Of a DNA stretch of 64,000 nt, positions 1 through 11,504 are shown in pieces. Both the position numbers and the translations under genes were made by a program. Numbering within the stretch: position 1 is the stretch's first letter; each line of letters opens with the position of its first letter. Origin of the DNA: Collybiopsis luxurians FD-317 M1 (lineage: Eukaryota; Basidiomycota; Agaricomycetes; Agaricales; Omphalotaceae); assembly GCA_000827265.1 (NCBI GenBank), contig KN834749.1, positions 3,088,068 to 3,152,067 on the forward strand. The letters are read 5' to 3'. The notes under the pieces were generated by a model that saw only the letters and a program-made list of their open reading frames with translations, was not told where the DNA came from and ran no database searches.

Positions 1-640
1 TTGTGAGATCATTCACTCCAGATAAATTCTATTGAAATTAAATGTTGCCATTTGTGGGACCATGTACTGCAAATAAATTCTACTGGAATTCAATGCTGTA
101 GTAATTGGTTGCTGCCTTCCATGAGTTCCTTCACTGTAAATGAATGCTACAGTAATCTGTTACAGCTGTCTACAAGGCCATTGACTGTAAATAGTTGCTG
201 TAGGAATTCAGTGCTGCCTCCTGACAATTTGTTCACTGCAAGTGAATGCTACAAAAAATCAAGTTCTCTTTTGCAATGGATCATGCACTGATATACCTGT
301 TAATGAAAATAATTACTGCCATCTACAAGACTGTTCACTGCAAGCCTTTGCCATTGAAACTAATTGCATTCTTATTACAACCACGCAAGTGGTTACTACA
401 GCATTCAATTGCTACCCAATAAAATACTATTTATATCTACCAGAGCCATTCATATACAAAGATTGTATACAGTTGTCGTCTATACATTTTATGTCCTAAT
501 AATGCCATTCAATTTATTAATTGTTAATAACGAAATGAATGAAAAGATGAATAGGCCCACCCGTGGGATGTGGAAATTGTATGGGCGGGCTTGATATTTA
601 GTACCCGCAGTCCCTGTTTGGATGACAGGCCACTTGGCAC
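1..640. repeat. Degenerate short-period repeat region, no gene
   Basis: No credible coding sequence is seen. The stretch is built from imperfect, irregularly spaced copies of motifs such as CACTGYAAATGAATGCTAC and GGAATTCARTGCTG, at roughly 60-90 bp spacing. Copies lie near 70-110, 125-165, 180-215 and 230-255. I see no terminal repeats or target duplication. It abuts the broken end of the receptor pseudogene near position 645, so one edge may be a rearrangement breakpoint. Confidence 0.35.
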
Positions 641-644
641 ATAT

Positions 645-2636
645 CTGAAATAATAGCTACTGTCCTGGATTCATTGATATTTTGGACTGGTTCTAGAATG
701 AGCCTTTTCCATTGCTCTTATCTGCATTCTCCTCTAAAATTTTTATCAAAGCATTTCCAAAGTCTGGAATATGTTTTCCTAAGTCATATGCAATAGCCTG
801 CACAGCCCAAATTGGGGTCTGCTCTGCAGCAAATGTGCAGTCAAAAGCAAAATATGCCCCGAGATAGTTCATTTCCTTAAGCTTTTTTCCAATAGCATAA
901 CTGATGGCAGATTGCCTGTGCCAGCAGCTCCACAAAGGAGAAACATTTGTGGAGCATTATTCTTAATGGTCAATATCCACTGAGATATTTTTTCTATGAT
1001 TTGAATTCTGGTTCCCTCCAGACATGTTTTGTTACTATTTATCACAATTCTTACTCACCTTGTTTAGATATGTTAAGGTTGGGGATAGATCAAACTTAGT
1101 ATGAGGAAGAGTTGCTTCTGAGAAGGTAGAAAAGATGTTGTTAAGTCTGGGGTGTTAGGCCACAGACCAATCTACTTATATACATGTGTACTAGGACCCT
1201 AGATACTGTCAGACCTATAATACCTAACCCTGGTCCTGTGGCACACACTAGTGGCACAAGCTAGTATACTACTCACAGTAATGTATTGATAATACATGGC
1301 ACAGATAAGATCAAATAGATAAGATAAAGAGATTAGATCAAAAGATAAGATAAAGGAAAATGATGACTGAGTTACTATGACTAAAGAGTGTTTAGAGAGT
1401 GATATGAGGAATCTGTGACACTATTGATGTAAGCATCTTTGACAGGGTTCAAGTATTTTTTAAGGTCATCTTCCAGTTGAGTTGTTTTATCAGGGTTCAA
1501 TGCCTTATCAAGGTATTTTTCCAGTTGAGCCATAACTATGTAACAGATGTTTTAAGTTTTATGAACATTATGAATTATAACTGCCCCTTACAATATTCCA
1601 AATACTCCTTCTCTTGAAGCCTTTGTTGATTGAGTAGTGTCTCTTGATTTTGCAGCACTGCATCAAAGGTCAGCCTTTTGCAAATCATAAGTGAATTATA
1701 GTTAAATACTTGTTGCATGTGCTCCAAAAATTTCCTTAGCCATGGCTGCATTCACCAGATTTCTCAGTTGTTGCATGAGTCCACTAAGGCAGTCATGTTC
1801 AATTTGCAATTTATTGGAGCCTTTCAATGCCTCAACATAAAGCTCTATATTGTAATGATGCATGAACTATCAGATATTTTTCAAAAATAAAGGAAAAATC
1901 ACACACTGATTCTTCCTTTCTACTGCCTTTACCAATGGTCTTCATTGTGGCATAAGCTACTTCAATGGTATGGACAAACATAGCAAGAACTGTTTTATAG
2001 AATGCAGTTCCCATTTTTGCATGAAATGGCAATACCATTGAGACTGGCTCAAGAAAATTCTGCAAGTTCTTGAAAAAATCATTGAGGCTGTCAAACCATC
2101 CACTAACTCTTTGTGTGGCCTATATAAAGTCTGAGAGTAAAAAAAATATATATAGATCAAATACTACCAATCCTTAACAGCACACTAAAGGTTACAAAGA
2201 TGGTTTTTGTCACCAGGTACAATTGGCTGAAGTATATCAGGAAAAGTCAGCTGCTATATAATTATAAGCGAGGCACTATATGTACAAAGTATCCCACAAG
2301 CTCTGCAAGAGCATCACTAAAGGGGAGGAAAAATGCTACAGCTGGCTTTAAATAGTTTTCCTGCAGGGCCTTCCACTTGCTGTTCCTGTCTTGAGTAGTA
2401 TGAAGCTTTGTAGGAAGGTGTTTCTGCAAGACACCACAAATCTTCTCCACAGAATTGCAGCCATTCATATCCTGGAGAATGGCATCCCATTCAGGGAACT
2501 TAACTCCTCTGCCATCTTTGAACTTTTTGACAGCTTCCTGCAAAAGCTTGGTAAGTTCTTCAGTCACAGGACTGACAGTGTGAGGAGGTGGTGCTGCTAT
2601 AGCTGCTGGGGCCAAGTTGGAAGTAATGGATGCCAT
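645..2636 (-). pseudogene. NWD-A: truncated Goodbye-NACHT receptor pseudogene
   Basis: This is the 5' part of a fungal STAND (NLR-like) receptor, homologous over its length to the genes at 13.1-18.2 and 23.6-29.3 kb. The first exon starts at 2636 with MASITSNLAPAAI and encodes a Goodbye-type helical domain (EELTKLLQEAVKKF, then WDAILQDMNGCNS). A second helical exon lies near 1.87-2.12 kb. The NACHT start follows, with AISYAIGKKLKE after the P-loop and RAVQ/WAVQAIAYDLGKHIPDFG downstream. The P-loop glycine-lysine motif is disrupted. Homology stops near 645, just before Walker B, so most of the NACHT and all WD40 repeats are absent. A 381-bp solo-LTR-like insertion (1040-1420) splits the sequence ahead of the P-loop. 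Family members act as cytosolic recognition receptors in fungal non-self recognition; this copy cannot. Confidence 0.85.
1035..1425 (-). mobile_element. Solo LTR-like insertion (1040-1420) with 5-bp TSD
   Basis: Relative to the intact receptors, the codons for the conserved YINS|DK segment are split here. The insert is flanked by CTATT at 1035-1039 and 1421-1425. Read on the minus strand it starts TGTCACAG and ends TTGTGATA, close to the TG...CA inverted termini of LTRs, with one probable C-to-T change at the end. At 381 bp with no coding content it fits a solo LTR left by recombination between two LTRs. The parent family is not identified in the window. Confidence 0.7.
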
Positions 2637-2639
2637 TTA

Positions 2640-4035
2640 AATTGGTAAGCAATGAGCAATGAGTTTTTGAGCATAAGCAATGATAGTGGTCAAAGCTTAA
2701 GAGGAAAACACCACTGTGGTACCTGCTCTGTATTTATGTGATACAGAAGCAATTAGTTGAAGGGTCAATGTCAATACAATAGAGCCATGTTGTGTTTACA
2801 ATGTGTATAAAGACCACTTTCTCAGTGTTCACCTAGCACCCATCTCCCCTATGGCAGCTGCCATGGTCTTAAGTTTGTTACCCACCCACTTGTATCAGCC
2901 AAGCCCCATTTGAATTTTGTGCTTTTCATATCCAGCTGGCTAGCCCACCACCTATCTTATTTCTGGAGCTGAGCTGCACTTCCAAGGTTCCCACCTTGGT
3001 TCCACCCAGCTTGTATCCCTCTGTTCTCCATGGTTTCTGCAGCCCAAGCAGCTGCATACCCAATCATTAAAATTGACTACTCTTATTGATTATTTCTCTT
3101 GAATGTAGAGATTACTGCCTGGGTTGAAGGAGTAGTCAGTTGATGAGTTGAAGTAGTATGTATCATTACTATATCAACTTTTCATCCTCCTGACTGTCAC
3201 TCTCTAGTCTGCCACATCAACAGTCACCATGATTGTTGGTGCCAGGAAAATCTTTGAATTCAGCTCCTCTGTGTTGGAATTAATGTGCCCAGTGTATTTG
3301 GTCTAGGCATTGCTATGTAGGTAAGGGTTGGACAAATTGAAGTATCTGTAACTTTATGTCATGTATGTGGACTCTTTGTAATTCACATCTGGGCTTTCAT
3401 TAATGTCCTTAGCCTAGATATGGCGTATTACTCCTCAATTCATGGTCTAAGCCATTTTCATAGTCCTCTGCATTAACAATTCCATCTCCCAATGCCCACT
3501 CTCATTTCTCTCACTTCTTGGAGGCTCTCAGCTCAATGCAGGTGATGCCATTGATGTTTGTCCTACATTCCAGGCTTTCTGTGCAACTTTTGTCTTGTTG
3601 GAAAGGTGGTGCAGGGATGGAGAGGGGAGGATATTTGAGCTTGGGACATGTTTATTCATTCTCAAATGGCTGAGCACAAAAGGTAGGTTTTTGTTCTACC
3701 TTAAATTAATTCATTGCATACTTTACTCCTCTTTTATGATCTGGATGGGTTTGAAGGAATGGTTGTTGATAAGTTGAATTAGTATATATCAAATCTATAT
3801 CACCTTTTTATCCCCCTAACTGTCACTCTCTAGTCTGTCGCATTAATAATTGTGATGTTTGTCAGAACCAGGGTGATTCTTGGATTCAGTTCCTCCATGT
3901 CAGAATTCACATGCCCAGCATATTTGGTCTAAACATTACTTAGAAAAGGGAGATTGGATCAGTCGAAGACCTGATAATTCTATATCATGTATGTAAACTC
4001 CAGTGTAATTCACATCCACACTTCATTGATGTCCT
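2640..4035. repeat. CpG-decayed copies of dispersed non-coding repeats
   Basis: No gene is seen. About 2855-3738 aligns by eye base for base with 19,137-20,056. The differences are overwhelmingly CG in the latter against TG or CA here. At the shared string CCTCTTTT the similarity switches to another member of the same family: 3740-4035 matches 31,630-31,920. The stretch is therefore a mosaic of two repeat copies. The part before 2855 is the promoter-proximal flank of NWD-A. Confidence 0.75.
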
Positions 4036-4195
4036 TGTTGGAGATAACAGCAGAACAAGTTTCAATCAGATCACTTGCATATTTGTTTTTTGCCTTTGCT
4101 GTGCTTAGGATAGCCTATTTTATTTAGCCTATCTACATTTTCTGTATATAAAGTATGTACTGGTCAATGAATCCTCAGTGCAATTGACCTGCGCA
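4036..4195 (+). repeat. Ty1/copia-type 5' LTR
   Basis: A 160-bp segment starting TGTTGGAGATAACAG and ending CTGCGCA, with a TATATAAAG box at about 4144-4152. It is followed within a few bases by a primer-binding-site-like sequence and then a gag ORF, which is the expected order. It begins where the paralogous locus (about 31,920) loses similarity. No 3' partner LTR is present, so the exact borders are inferred. Confidence 0.6.
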
Positions 4196-4201
4196 TTTGC
4201 T

Positions 4202-4216
4202 ATTGGTACCAGGGTT
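4202..4216 (+). promoter_or_regulatory. Probable primer-binding site of the copia fragment
   Basis: ATTGGTACCAGGGTT follows the LTR by a few bases and resembles the TGGTA-CAG core complementary to initiator tRNA-Met that Ty1/copia elements commonly use. It matches the consensus only partly, so the assignment rests mainly on its position. Confidence 0.45.
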
Positions 4217-4318
4217 CCAACAATTTCCCCAATACAATCATGCTATAGCACTTACCTCTACTCTCACTCCTGACAAAACTGACAACTACTTCTCTAACCT
4301 CAACAACAACATATAACT

Positions 4319-5083
4319 GTGTCCAACAACTCAATGACATGCTTTGCTAAGCTGAACAATGTGAACTATGCTGCATGGTCCATCATGATGGAAGCCGAAC
4401 TCATCCAAAAATGCTTGTGGACTGACATTGTGGAGATCACTGTTGATACTGATGACAAGGCCGCCGACATAATTGCTGCTGAGGTAGCAGCCAAGAAGGC
4501 AAAGCACAAGAATGACAAGATGGCTCAGGCTTGCACTGAGATGATTCTCTGCATTGATCCCAGCCAGCTTGCTCACATGACAGTGAAGGATCCAATGGAG
4601 ATATGGGAGAAGCTGCAGAACATTCATTGTGGCTGGGGATTTGCTACAAGTTTGGCATTGAAGCAGAAGTTTTTGACTTTGAAGAAGGGTTGCAGTCAGA
4701 CTATGCAGGCCTGGATTGGGGAGATACATGCTCAAGCTTTTGAGATGGAGATGGCTGGAATTCCTGTTGATGATCAGGATATCATTCTCACCCTCACTCT
4801 TGGACTTCCCTCCTCTTACAGCAATGTCATCATTGCTCTTGATTCGACTAGCCCCACTGCTCTCACTGTTGACTACATGATCATGCACTTGCTTAACAAG
4901 GAAACCCACCAACTCAGTAACTGTTCCCATACCCAACCAGCTCCCAACAACACTGCCAATGATGAAGCACTTGTTGTTGCTCCTGTATGCCGCTGCCCTG
5001 TATCCAAGATCACCTGTTTCTTTTGCCTTGAGAAAGGCCATTATCATGCTGATTGTGAGAAGCACAAGGCTGGTGGTGGGTAG
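4319..5083 (+). pseudogene. Truncated Ty1/copia element: gag with zinc knuckle
   Basis: The protein is a copia-type Gag, which packages element RNA into cytoplasmic virus-like particles. An N-terminal LNNVNYAAWSIMMEAEL block (residues about 12-28) is typical of copia Gag. A helical UBN2-like region follows (EIWEKLQNIHCGWG, then FLTLKKGCSQTMQAWI, then LTLGLPSSYSNVI). A zinc knuckle CFFCLEKGHYHADC (CX2CX4HX4C) lies near residues 234-247. The reading frame is open, but its first codon is GTG and the first ATG is at 4334. The sequence ends right after the knuckle and joins DNA homologous to about 32,680, so protease, integrase, RT and the 3' LTR are deleted. Confidence 0.85.
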
Positions 5084-5125
5084 AGACAGTATGACCATAC
5101 CATTGTCATCAGTAGGAAAAAGAGA

Positions 5126-8100
5126 GGTATATATAGTGATGGGGAGGGTCGGGCTTGAGCCCTAAAGCCCAGCCCAACCTGACCTGACCCAGCCCTAGAA
5201 AGCCCAACCCTATGCAGGGCTTAGGAGGGCTCAAGGCTCAGGCTTGATCTTTGAAAGCCCTGAGCCCAGGGCTTGGACTCAATTAACAATACAAAAACAA
5301 TAGAGATTGTCAATTACAATTTAACTATATCAAATGATGGGAAATGAATATAGCACTGCAGAACCTGTGCACTGATATGCCATAGACAAATGGGCTGCCA
5401 AATAGATAGTCATTGGAGTGACTTCTCATCTTTCCTCTTATGATAGCCAGAGGTGAACAAGACCTGCCAGATCCTTCTCATATTCTTCCTACCAAACAAG
5501 CTTCAAAGCCTACAACATGTGGTGCACCTGTGCCAATCACAGAAAAGAGAGCACATAGCGGCAGCAAGGATAGTGGAAATGAATCTGAATCTGAGTGTGA
5601 AACTGCACCAAAGAAACCCAAAAAAAAGGCTAAAACTGTGGTAGAGAATGAAGGAGAGGACAACAGCACTGAGTTGGTTGATGATTCTGATCATAGAAAG
5701 AGTGGTGATGCTAGTGAGCTTTCTCTTCTGTCATAATACATATCTTATTCTCATTTTGCACAAATAATAGTTGGCAATGATATTCTCAACAAGCAGGTAC
5801 TTCAAATACCTGACAAAAGTAATAGGCAGGATAATCCCAGCTCGACTGCTGATATTGCACATTTCTTCACAACATCATACAAGATTCAAAACAAAGACAG
5901 CAAAAATGTTACAGTATGTGACTGTAACTTATGCATGTCAGTCTTGCTTGATAACATTATCCTGATCACATTACTGATTATTTTACCTAGTAAAGCAAAG
6001 GTGGCAAGACCCAATTTGTGAAGGACACAACTACAGCTTATTGTCACCTTGAAAGCAACCACAAGGGTGACTATTTGAAGTGGTGCACCCTAAATAGCTT
6101 TCTGAGTATGCTACTGAAAGATGCAAAAGAGCGTAGAGATCAAAAAGGCCTGGTTCAAAGTACTCTGGATGAGCAGGTTGTGAAGCTTGAAAAGAAAGAG
6201 GTCAAGCCATACAGTAATGCCAATTTCTGTCAGACAGCAATTGAGTGGATTATTGCAACTGACCAGGTAACAGCATTTAGTTCTCACTTAATGGCCATAC
6301 TGTTCACTCTTCTTTGAAGCCATTGTGGGCTCTTGAGCATCCAGCATATTGTAGAATGATTGAGATTGCATCTCAAGCAACCCAGGGTGTCCAGACTCCT
6401 GACTGCAAACTTACTCAAAGAGAAATTGTGGAGATGTTCTTCAAGTTCATGCAAGACACCAAGACACAGTTTGCAGTATGTACCCCCATCTCATTGACAT
6501 TTTATTTTATATCCTAATTTGCTTGAGTCTGAACATGTTACTGGCCTTATCTCACTCACCTGTGATGCTTGGCAAGCAAGTAATGGGGATGGGTATTTTG
6601 CTGTTACTGCTCACTGGATAGATGAATCATCATCCAAGTGGGAACTGCAAGGAGCCATAATAGGGTTTGTATGACTTACACTTTTGCACACAGGGAAAGT
6701 GCTTGGTAGCACCCTCTTCCATGTTGCTAAGCATGTTGGGATTGAGAACAGGGTATGTATTCTCTGTACTAAGATACTCTCTGCTCATCTAGCCCAAGAT
6801 TGGCCATATTACCTGTGATAATGCAACTAACAATGACACAATGATGTTTGAGTTGTCACTCTTGGTGCTTGACTCAGACTTTGATGGACAACAATGCCAA
6901 ATTAGGAATGTATCTTGTTCATAAACACTGACTTCAGGACTAACTTCAACCTTAGATGTCTAGCACATGTAATCAACCTAGCTGCTCAAGCACTAATCAA
7001 GGCATACAGTTCATCAAAGCACTATAACCCACAAGATCCAGATGCTCATGAGTCTGTTCTAATTGATGAAGTAGGGAAAGTCCGAGCAATTACAGTCAAG
7101 GTAAGCTCCATATTTCCCTATTATTTATTGTCCAATGTCAACATTATCCAATTTAGGAGAGGTCATCAAGTATTAGATGTGAAAAATTTCTCCAGCTTCA
7201 ATGTACTAGTCATAAAGATGAGGCTGAATATATTCCAAAGCACTTGCTTCTTGATATGAAGGTTCACTGGTCATCAACATTTGTCATGTTGTATTGAGCT
7301 TGGATGCTCAGAGATGTCAGTTAATTCACTGTTCCTGCCATTAATTACCTCTCTCCTCTGATTGATACCATAGGATGTTGACTGGTTTCTGAATGATCTC
7401 AAATTTGAGGAAAAGAATACAAACAAGAAAGAGAAGTTAGCACAGCTGGAAATGTTACCTTCAGACTGGAGGAATTTGGAGCATTTTGCAAAGCTGCTGC
7501 AGGTTTGCTCACTATGTTTACATACTCATCATTATCTCAGATAAAATTTGTGTAGCTGGCCAATAATGCCCAACAAGAGTTTTTGGTGGAACAGTACCCA
7601 ACTCTTCACCTTGCCCTTCCAGCTTTAGAAAAGCTTCACTGATCATGGTCCAAGTGAAGGGATGATGAACACTACTCTCATTTCTGAGTTGCTCTTACTG
7701 CAGCTCTTGAAGTTATTGAAGATTATTATACCAAGTCGGGACAAAGTGATGCTTATCTTGTCACCATGGGTATTTTTCTGAGCTAGGTTTTATCTTGTAT
7801 TGCTCACTTCTACTTGTCCAGTGCTTGACCCAAATCAGAAAATGAAGTATTTTGAAAAGAATTGGTCAGAAGAACTCCAAGAGGATGTGAAAAAGCGGAT
7901 TCAAAATTTGGTGTGTTGGACACCATGGCATTAATTTGATACTTACACATTATTTAGTTCCAGAAGTGTTACAATGTTATCAACTCTGAATCAAACCCTG
8001 TGGCACCATTGCCAGGTTTCACCAAAGCTAAAGGCAGTCGCAAGCTTTCAAGGCTTTTTGAAGATGCTGACTCATCAGATGATGATATAGCTGGGTCAAT

Positions 8101-8822
8101 GAGTGGCAAGAAGATTAGTTCTACAGGTATAAAATGGGAAGATGAGTACAACAGGTGGATGTTATCACCTTTAGAGAATAGTGGGGAGCTCACCTTAGTT
8201 GCTTGGTGGGGGGTAAGTCATGTTCATTCTGATTTTCTCAAATACTGACATTTGGGACATTTATATATGCAGTTACATGGATTGCAGTTTGGACCCACAT
8301 GGACCACAATTGCTTGTGACTATCTTGCAATCATGGCATCATCAGTCTTAAGTGAATGAGCTGTGTCTGGTGGTGGCATCACAATTTCTAAGCATTGTAA
8401 TTGCCTGAAGGGTGATATTGTTGAAGCACTACAAGTTGTCAAGTGCACCATTCATTGGGAGTTGATTGTACATGAGCTACAGCCTTCAGCTCAACTAGAA
8501 GAGGAGGAGGAGCTTCTATAACCTGCTGAGATGGAAGATATAGAAAGTGAGCAAGTTGCAAAAAATCTGGTCAAGAAAGACAAATTATTTCATATTGAGG
8601 TGGAGTTGGATTCTGATGCTGAAGAATAGACACTGCTGTAGTAGTTTGTATGTGTAATGCTGAACAGTATCATAGCTACTTCATATATGTCATGTTTGTC
8701 TTTACAATGGCCTTGAGCCCTGGGCTTTGAGCCTTGGGCTTGGGCTCAGGGTCAGGGCTCAGATAATATCAAGCCTGAGCCCTCCCAAGCCTGACCGAAC
8801 CCTCCCCATCACTAGGTATATA
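5126..8822 (+). mobile_element. hAT-family DNA transposon with TIRs and 8-bp TSD
   Basis: The element spans 5134-8814 (3681 bp). Both ends carry the perfect 16-bp inverted repeat TAGTGATGGGGAGGGT (5134-5149 and 8799-8814). It is flanked by GGTATATA at 5126-5133 and 8815-8822, the 8-bp duplication typical of hAT transposons. Subterminal regions on both sides are dense in GGGCTTGAG/AGCCC-type motifs, probable transposase binding sites. The paralogous locus at 32,723-32,730 has a single GGTATATA and continuous flanks, which is the pre-insertion site. The element interrupts a repeat that also occurs around 32.7 kb. Confidence 0.95.
5440..8631 (+). pseudogene. hAT transposase, inactivated
   Basis: Cut-and-paste transposase of the enclosing element, in several exons or decayed pieces. 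After an acidic/lysine-rich N-terminus (about 5440-5736) a BED-type zinc finger is legible near 5840-6080: DIAHFFTTSYK, then CDCNLC, then HLESNHKGDYLKW. The catalytic region includes RCLAHVINLAAQALIKA near 6950-7000. The C-terminal dimerisation domain reads LVAWWG at about 8200, then ACDYLAIMASSVLSE, then VSGGGITIS. In this conserved motif the codon after SE is TGA where the family has arginine, as CGA-to-TGA would give. A further stop (TAA) lies near 8519-8521 before an acidic tail. Some breaks between pieces look like introns, others like decay. Confidence 0.85.
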
Positions 8823-10200
8823 ACAGATTGGTTCGCTTTGTCATATGAACAGCTCAGAATATTACCACCTCTTCATGCCTGATATGATACGAGCATTTCA
8901 TCTTGGGTCCCTTCTGGATCCTCATATGCCCTCAGGAAACAGTCAAACATACCGGCAAATTCTGGCCTCAGAACAGGCTTTTTGTCTTCCAAAAACTTTT
9001 TCATTCTCCACCAATTTTGACTCTCCTCCACCTCGAGCATTTACCACAAGGAATGTGTTCACTTTGATCGGTTCTCCCTCTAGCAGTGGGGCAAGTAATG
9101 GGGATTGCTTTTACTCCAGGTTATGTGCAGGGCAAGGAAATGACCTCTCTTACATACCAAACAAGGAACAATTCTGGCAGAAGTGCATCTGAAGGGACGG
9201 CCGGGCAAGTCAAGTGATAGACAGAAAGTTGCAATTTAATCTTACGAACAATGCTCAAGCTTCCACATAAACATATTCAACCCTGAAACAATCACTACCC
9301 ACTTCTCCAGAACACCCTCCTCCCCTCCCTTTCTCAAGTACCCCCAGTACGGTTCATTGACACCTTAAAGCCTTTATACTTTGGAATCGTCCCTGCTACA
9401 ATTATGTGCCCTTATGGGTGCTGCTGGCAGCTATAGCTATGTCGATGTTCGCAATTCCTTGTGTGAATGTGGATCTGTGGCAAGTCACTGTGGCTGTGAA
9501 ATGGGAAATATTGATCAAGAATGAGTAGGTGTAACCTAGCAAAAGCTTTAGGTTTACTTTCAAAGCTGCCACAATACTGGTAGCTCAAAAATAGATAACC
9601 AAGTAAATTTTCTTATTGAACATCCATTAGAAACCTGTACAAATATTGGTAATAGATGGGCTACAGGCTACGAAGTAGACTGTAGCTCAAGAATTTCTCC
9701 TTCGCTAACTGTGTAAGTTCTTCAGTATCACTTGGATTGGCGATAACCAGAACAATGAACCTGGATCCATCCTCTTGTAAAGGCAAACCAGTCACCGATA
9801 CAGGCAGTAAAGCACTCAAATTCAAGAATAGTGCAAATACTTGAGAGTTTTGCTCTACATGGGCAGTTAGTCAGCATGCATGGAGAAAAGAACCACTCTC
9901 ACAATCAAAATGTCTCCATCGTATCCCCTCGCCACATCGATCATAGTTGCATACCCTCCTGTCTCAACTTTACAATGCTTCTCAATCGCTTGCAAGATCT
10001 CCCATCCCAAATCTCCATAATGAATATCGCCACTCGGTCGATTGCCAATTGTCGCACAATTGTGTTTTAAATTTTACTTATTATTGATCATCTGAGTCCA
10101 CTACAGAGACCCTTTCCTCAGTGCAAACATTGAGCATTCTTCAACATCAGTTCAGTCAAGATCGGACCATATGCAGTTTTGTTTATTGTAATGGCATTGT
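8823..10200. other. Non-coding or decayed flank of copy 1
   Basis: No intact gene is seen. The part 8845-9190 recurs near 32,765-33,100 and, more decayed, near 60,600-60,930. It is open on several strands but does not resemble a family I recognise. The minus strand at about 9700-10,060 holds a short coding-like remnant, listed separately. Confidence 0.5.
9700..10060 (-). pseudogene. Short coding remnant, uncertain identity
   Basis: The minus strand reads RPSGDIHYGDLGWEILQAI, then EKHCKVETGGYATMIDVARG, and runs on into YDGDILIVRVVLFSMHAD. Copy 2 (33,640-34,060) preserves the same reading and extends it with VSVTGLPLQEDGSRFIVLLI and SDTEELTELAKE. The GWEI-QAIEKHC-ETGGY stretch faintly recalls the C-terminal part of GH47 alpha-mannosidases, but the flanks do not fit that family. 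I treat it as an unidentified gene fragment. Conservation between copies shows only shared ancestry. Confidence 0.3.
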
Positions 10201-10224
10201 AAGTGTCAACATTGAGACATGTCA

Positions 10225-10523
10225 TTTGTAATCACATCAGGCAACATAACTATGTCGGCATCCACTAAGCGCTTATTCAAAGCTTAGCACCCTGTATGGT
10301 TCATTCACTTGTGTTCTGACTGTAGTGGGCAATTATTTGCAGCAGTATTTTATATTAATTTTAGAGGCAATTTTCCATCCAGCTAACCAGCTTGGAGTCA
10401 GCTTTAACCCAGCTCAAGCCAGCTAAAGCTTTTTTGAGTCAGCTCATTCCAGCTATTGAGCTGGCTAAGTGTGAGAGCAGCTGCATGAGTTGACTTGCAG
10501 CTAGCTGAGCCATGGCAACACTA
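10225..10523 (-). mobile_element. Truncated inverted copy of a TAGTGTTGCC-end MITE
   Basis: Read on the minus strand from 10,523 this begins TAGTGTTGCCATGGCTCAG and follows the element at 11,513-12,104 for about 300 bp, including the repeated CCAGCT-rich subterminal region. Its far end is missing. With the other copy it forms a large inverted repeat around 10.5-11.5 kb. The same arrangement exists in copy 2 at about 34.2-34.5 kb. Confidence 0.65.
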
Positions 10524-10697
10524 CTTGTAATAGCAACAAATAGATAACAATCTAATTCCTTGCTATAGCAAGCATATTGTAATTAAAACTGTGTCTCTGA
10601 CTGCTGTACTTACCCCAAATAACTATCCATCCTTGAACTTGTTCCCCTGGCATGTTTGGATTCCTCTTCTGTTGAGGTTGTATCAACTGTGCTTTGT

Positions 10698-11468
10698 CTC
10701 TTAACCAGTGTTGCCATGGTCCGGTCCGTGAGCCTACTGGACCAGTTTTGAACCTGAACTGAATCTGAGGTTCAGGTCCAGGTTCTATTCTTTTGAAGAA
10801 TCAAACCTTGGGTGCAGCTCTAGGATCGGGGCTGCAGTTAACCCAGGTTCAAGGTTCAGTGGGGGTCGAGACCTGCTGAACCTGTGAACCTGCAGCTTCC
10901 GAAAAGGTAAGAGCATGCCAATTTACCATGGCAAAATGACAGCTATGCCATTAGACCTTTCCTTCCAGCAAGTTTATCCTAAAATCTAATTCCAAAGCTG
11001 TCGTGGAGTTGATATTATCACTAAGTGCTCTATGACATTTACATTGAAAGTGAACAAAAAAAATCACTCAGTGGAATGGACCAGCAAGTGATAAAAATTC
11101 AGAAGGACCTTTGCCATATGATTATTGATTCAGTGGGCTTACTGAATCTTTGTTTTTCAGTCGGCCATTCTGCCAAGTGGAATTTTTTTTTTTTTCCATT
11201 TTTGGCATGATAGTGTTAGATGAATTGTGCCAGAAGCACATGCTGTTGACAGCAGGACATACAAATGGCAATTAATTAAGCATTATCAAGTGAGAATATG
11301 TAGAAAAAAAAACTGTTAACTATCTCAGAACTATTTACAGTAGAAATTTTATACAGATTGTGTAATGAGTGGGTGAGTCCAGCTTGAACCTGAACATTCA
11401 GGTCTGAGGTTCAGCAAAAAAAGGCAGGTTCACAGACCGAACTGAACCGCAGCAACACTGCTCTTAAC
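10698..11468. mobile_element. hAT-like MITE (10,706-11,460) with 8-bp TSD
   Basis: The ends are CAGTGTTGCC... and its imperfect inverse ...GCAGCAACACTG. They are flanked by the exact 8-bp duplication CTCTTAAC at 10,698-10,705 and 11,461-11,468, as for hAT elements. The ends are followed inside by repeated GGTTCAGGTTC/GAACCTG motifs. No transposase is present (755 bp). A sister copy with the same duplication lies at 34,668-35,435, so insertion predates the segmental duplication. Confidence 0.85.
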
Positions 11469-11504
11469 ACAAACATTGTACAATAATTGACAGTCTGAAA
11501 AGCA

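Noticed and set aside
1..640. CRISPR-like or true satellite array at the left edge
   Set aside because: Repeats are imperfect and unevenly spaced with no constant unit, and the genome is eukaryotic.
4331..5098. 255-codon minus-strand ORF opposite the copia gag
   Set aside because: Same region is a convincing Gag with a zinc knuckle on the plus strand; the minus-strand reading has no recognisable domain.
9700..10060. GH47 alpha-mannosidase fragment
   Set aside because: Only a short stretch resembles the family and the sequence on both sides does not, so I kept it as an unidentified remnant.
10850..11440. tRNA T-arm-like GGTTCAAGGTTC motifs
   Set aside because: They are subterminal repeats of the hAT-like MITE, repeated many times with no cloverleaf.
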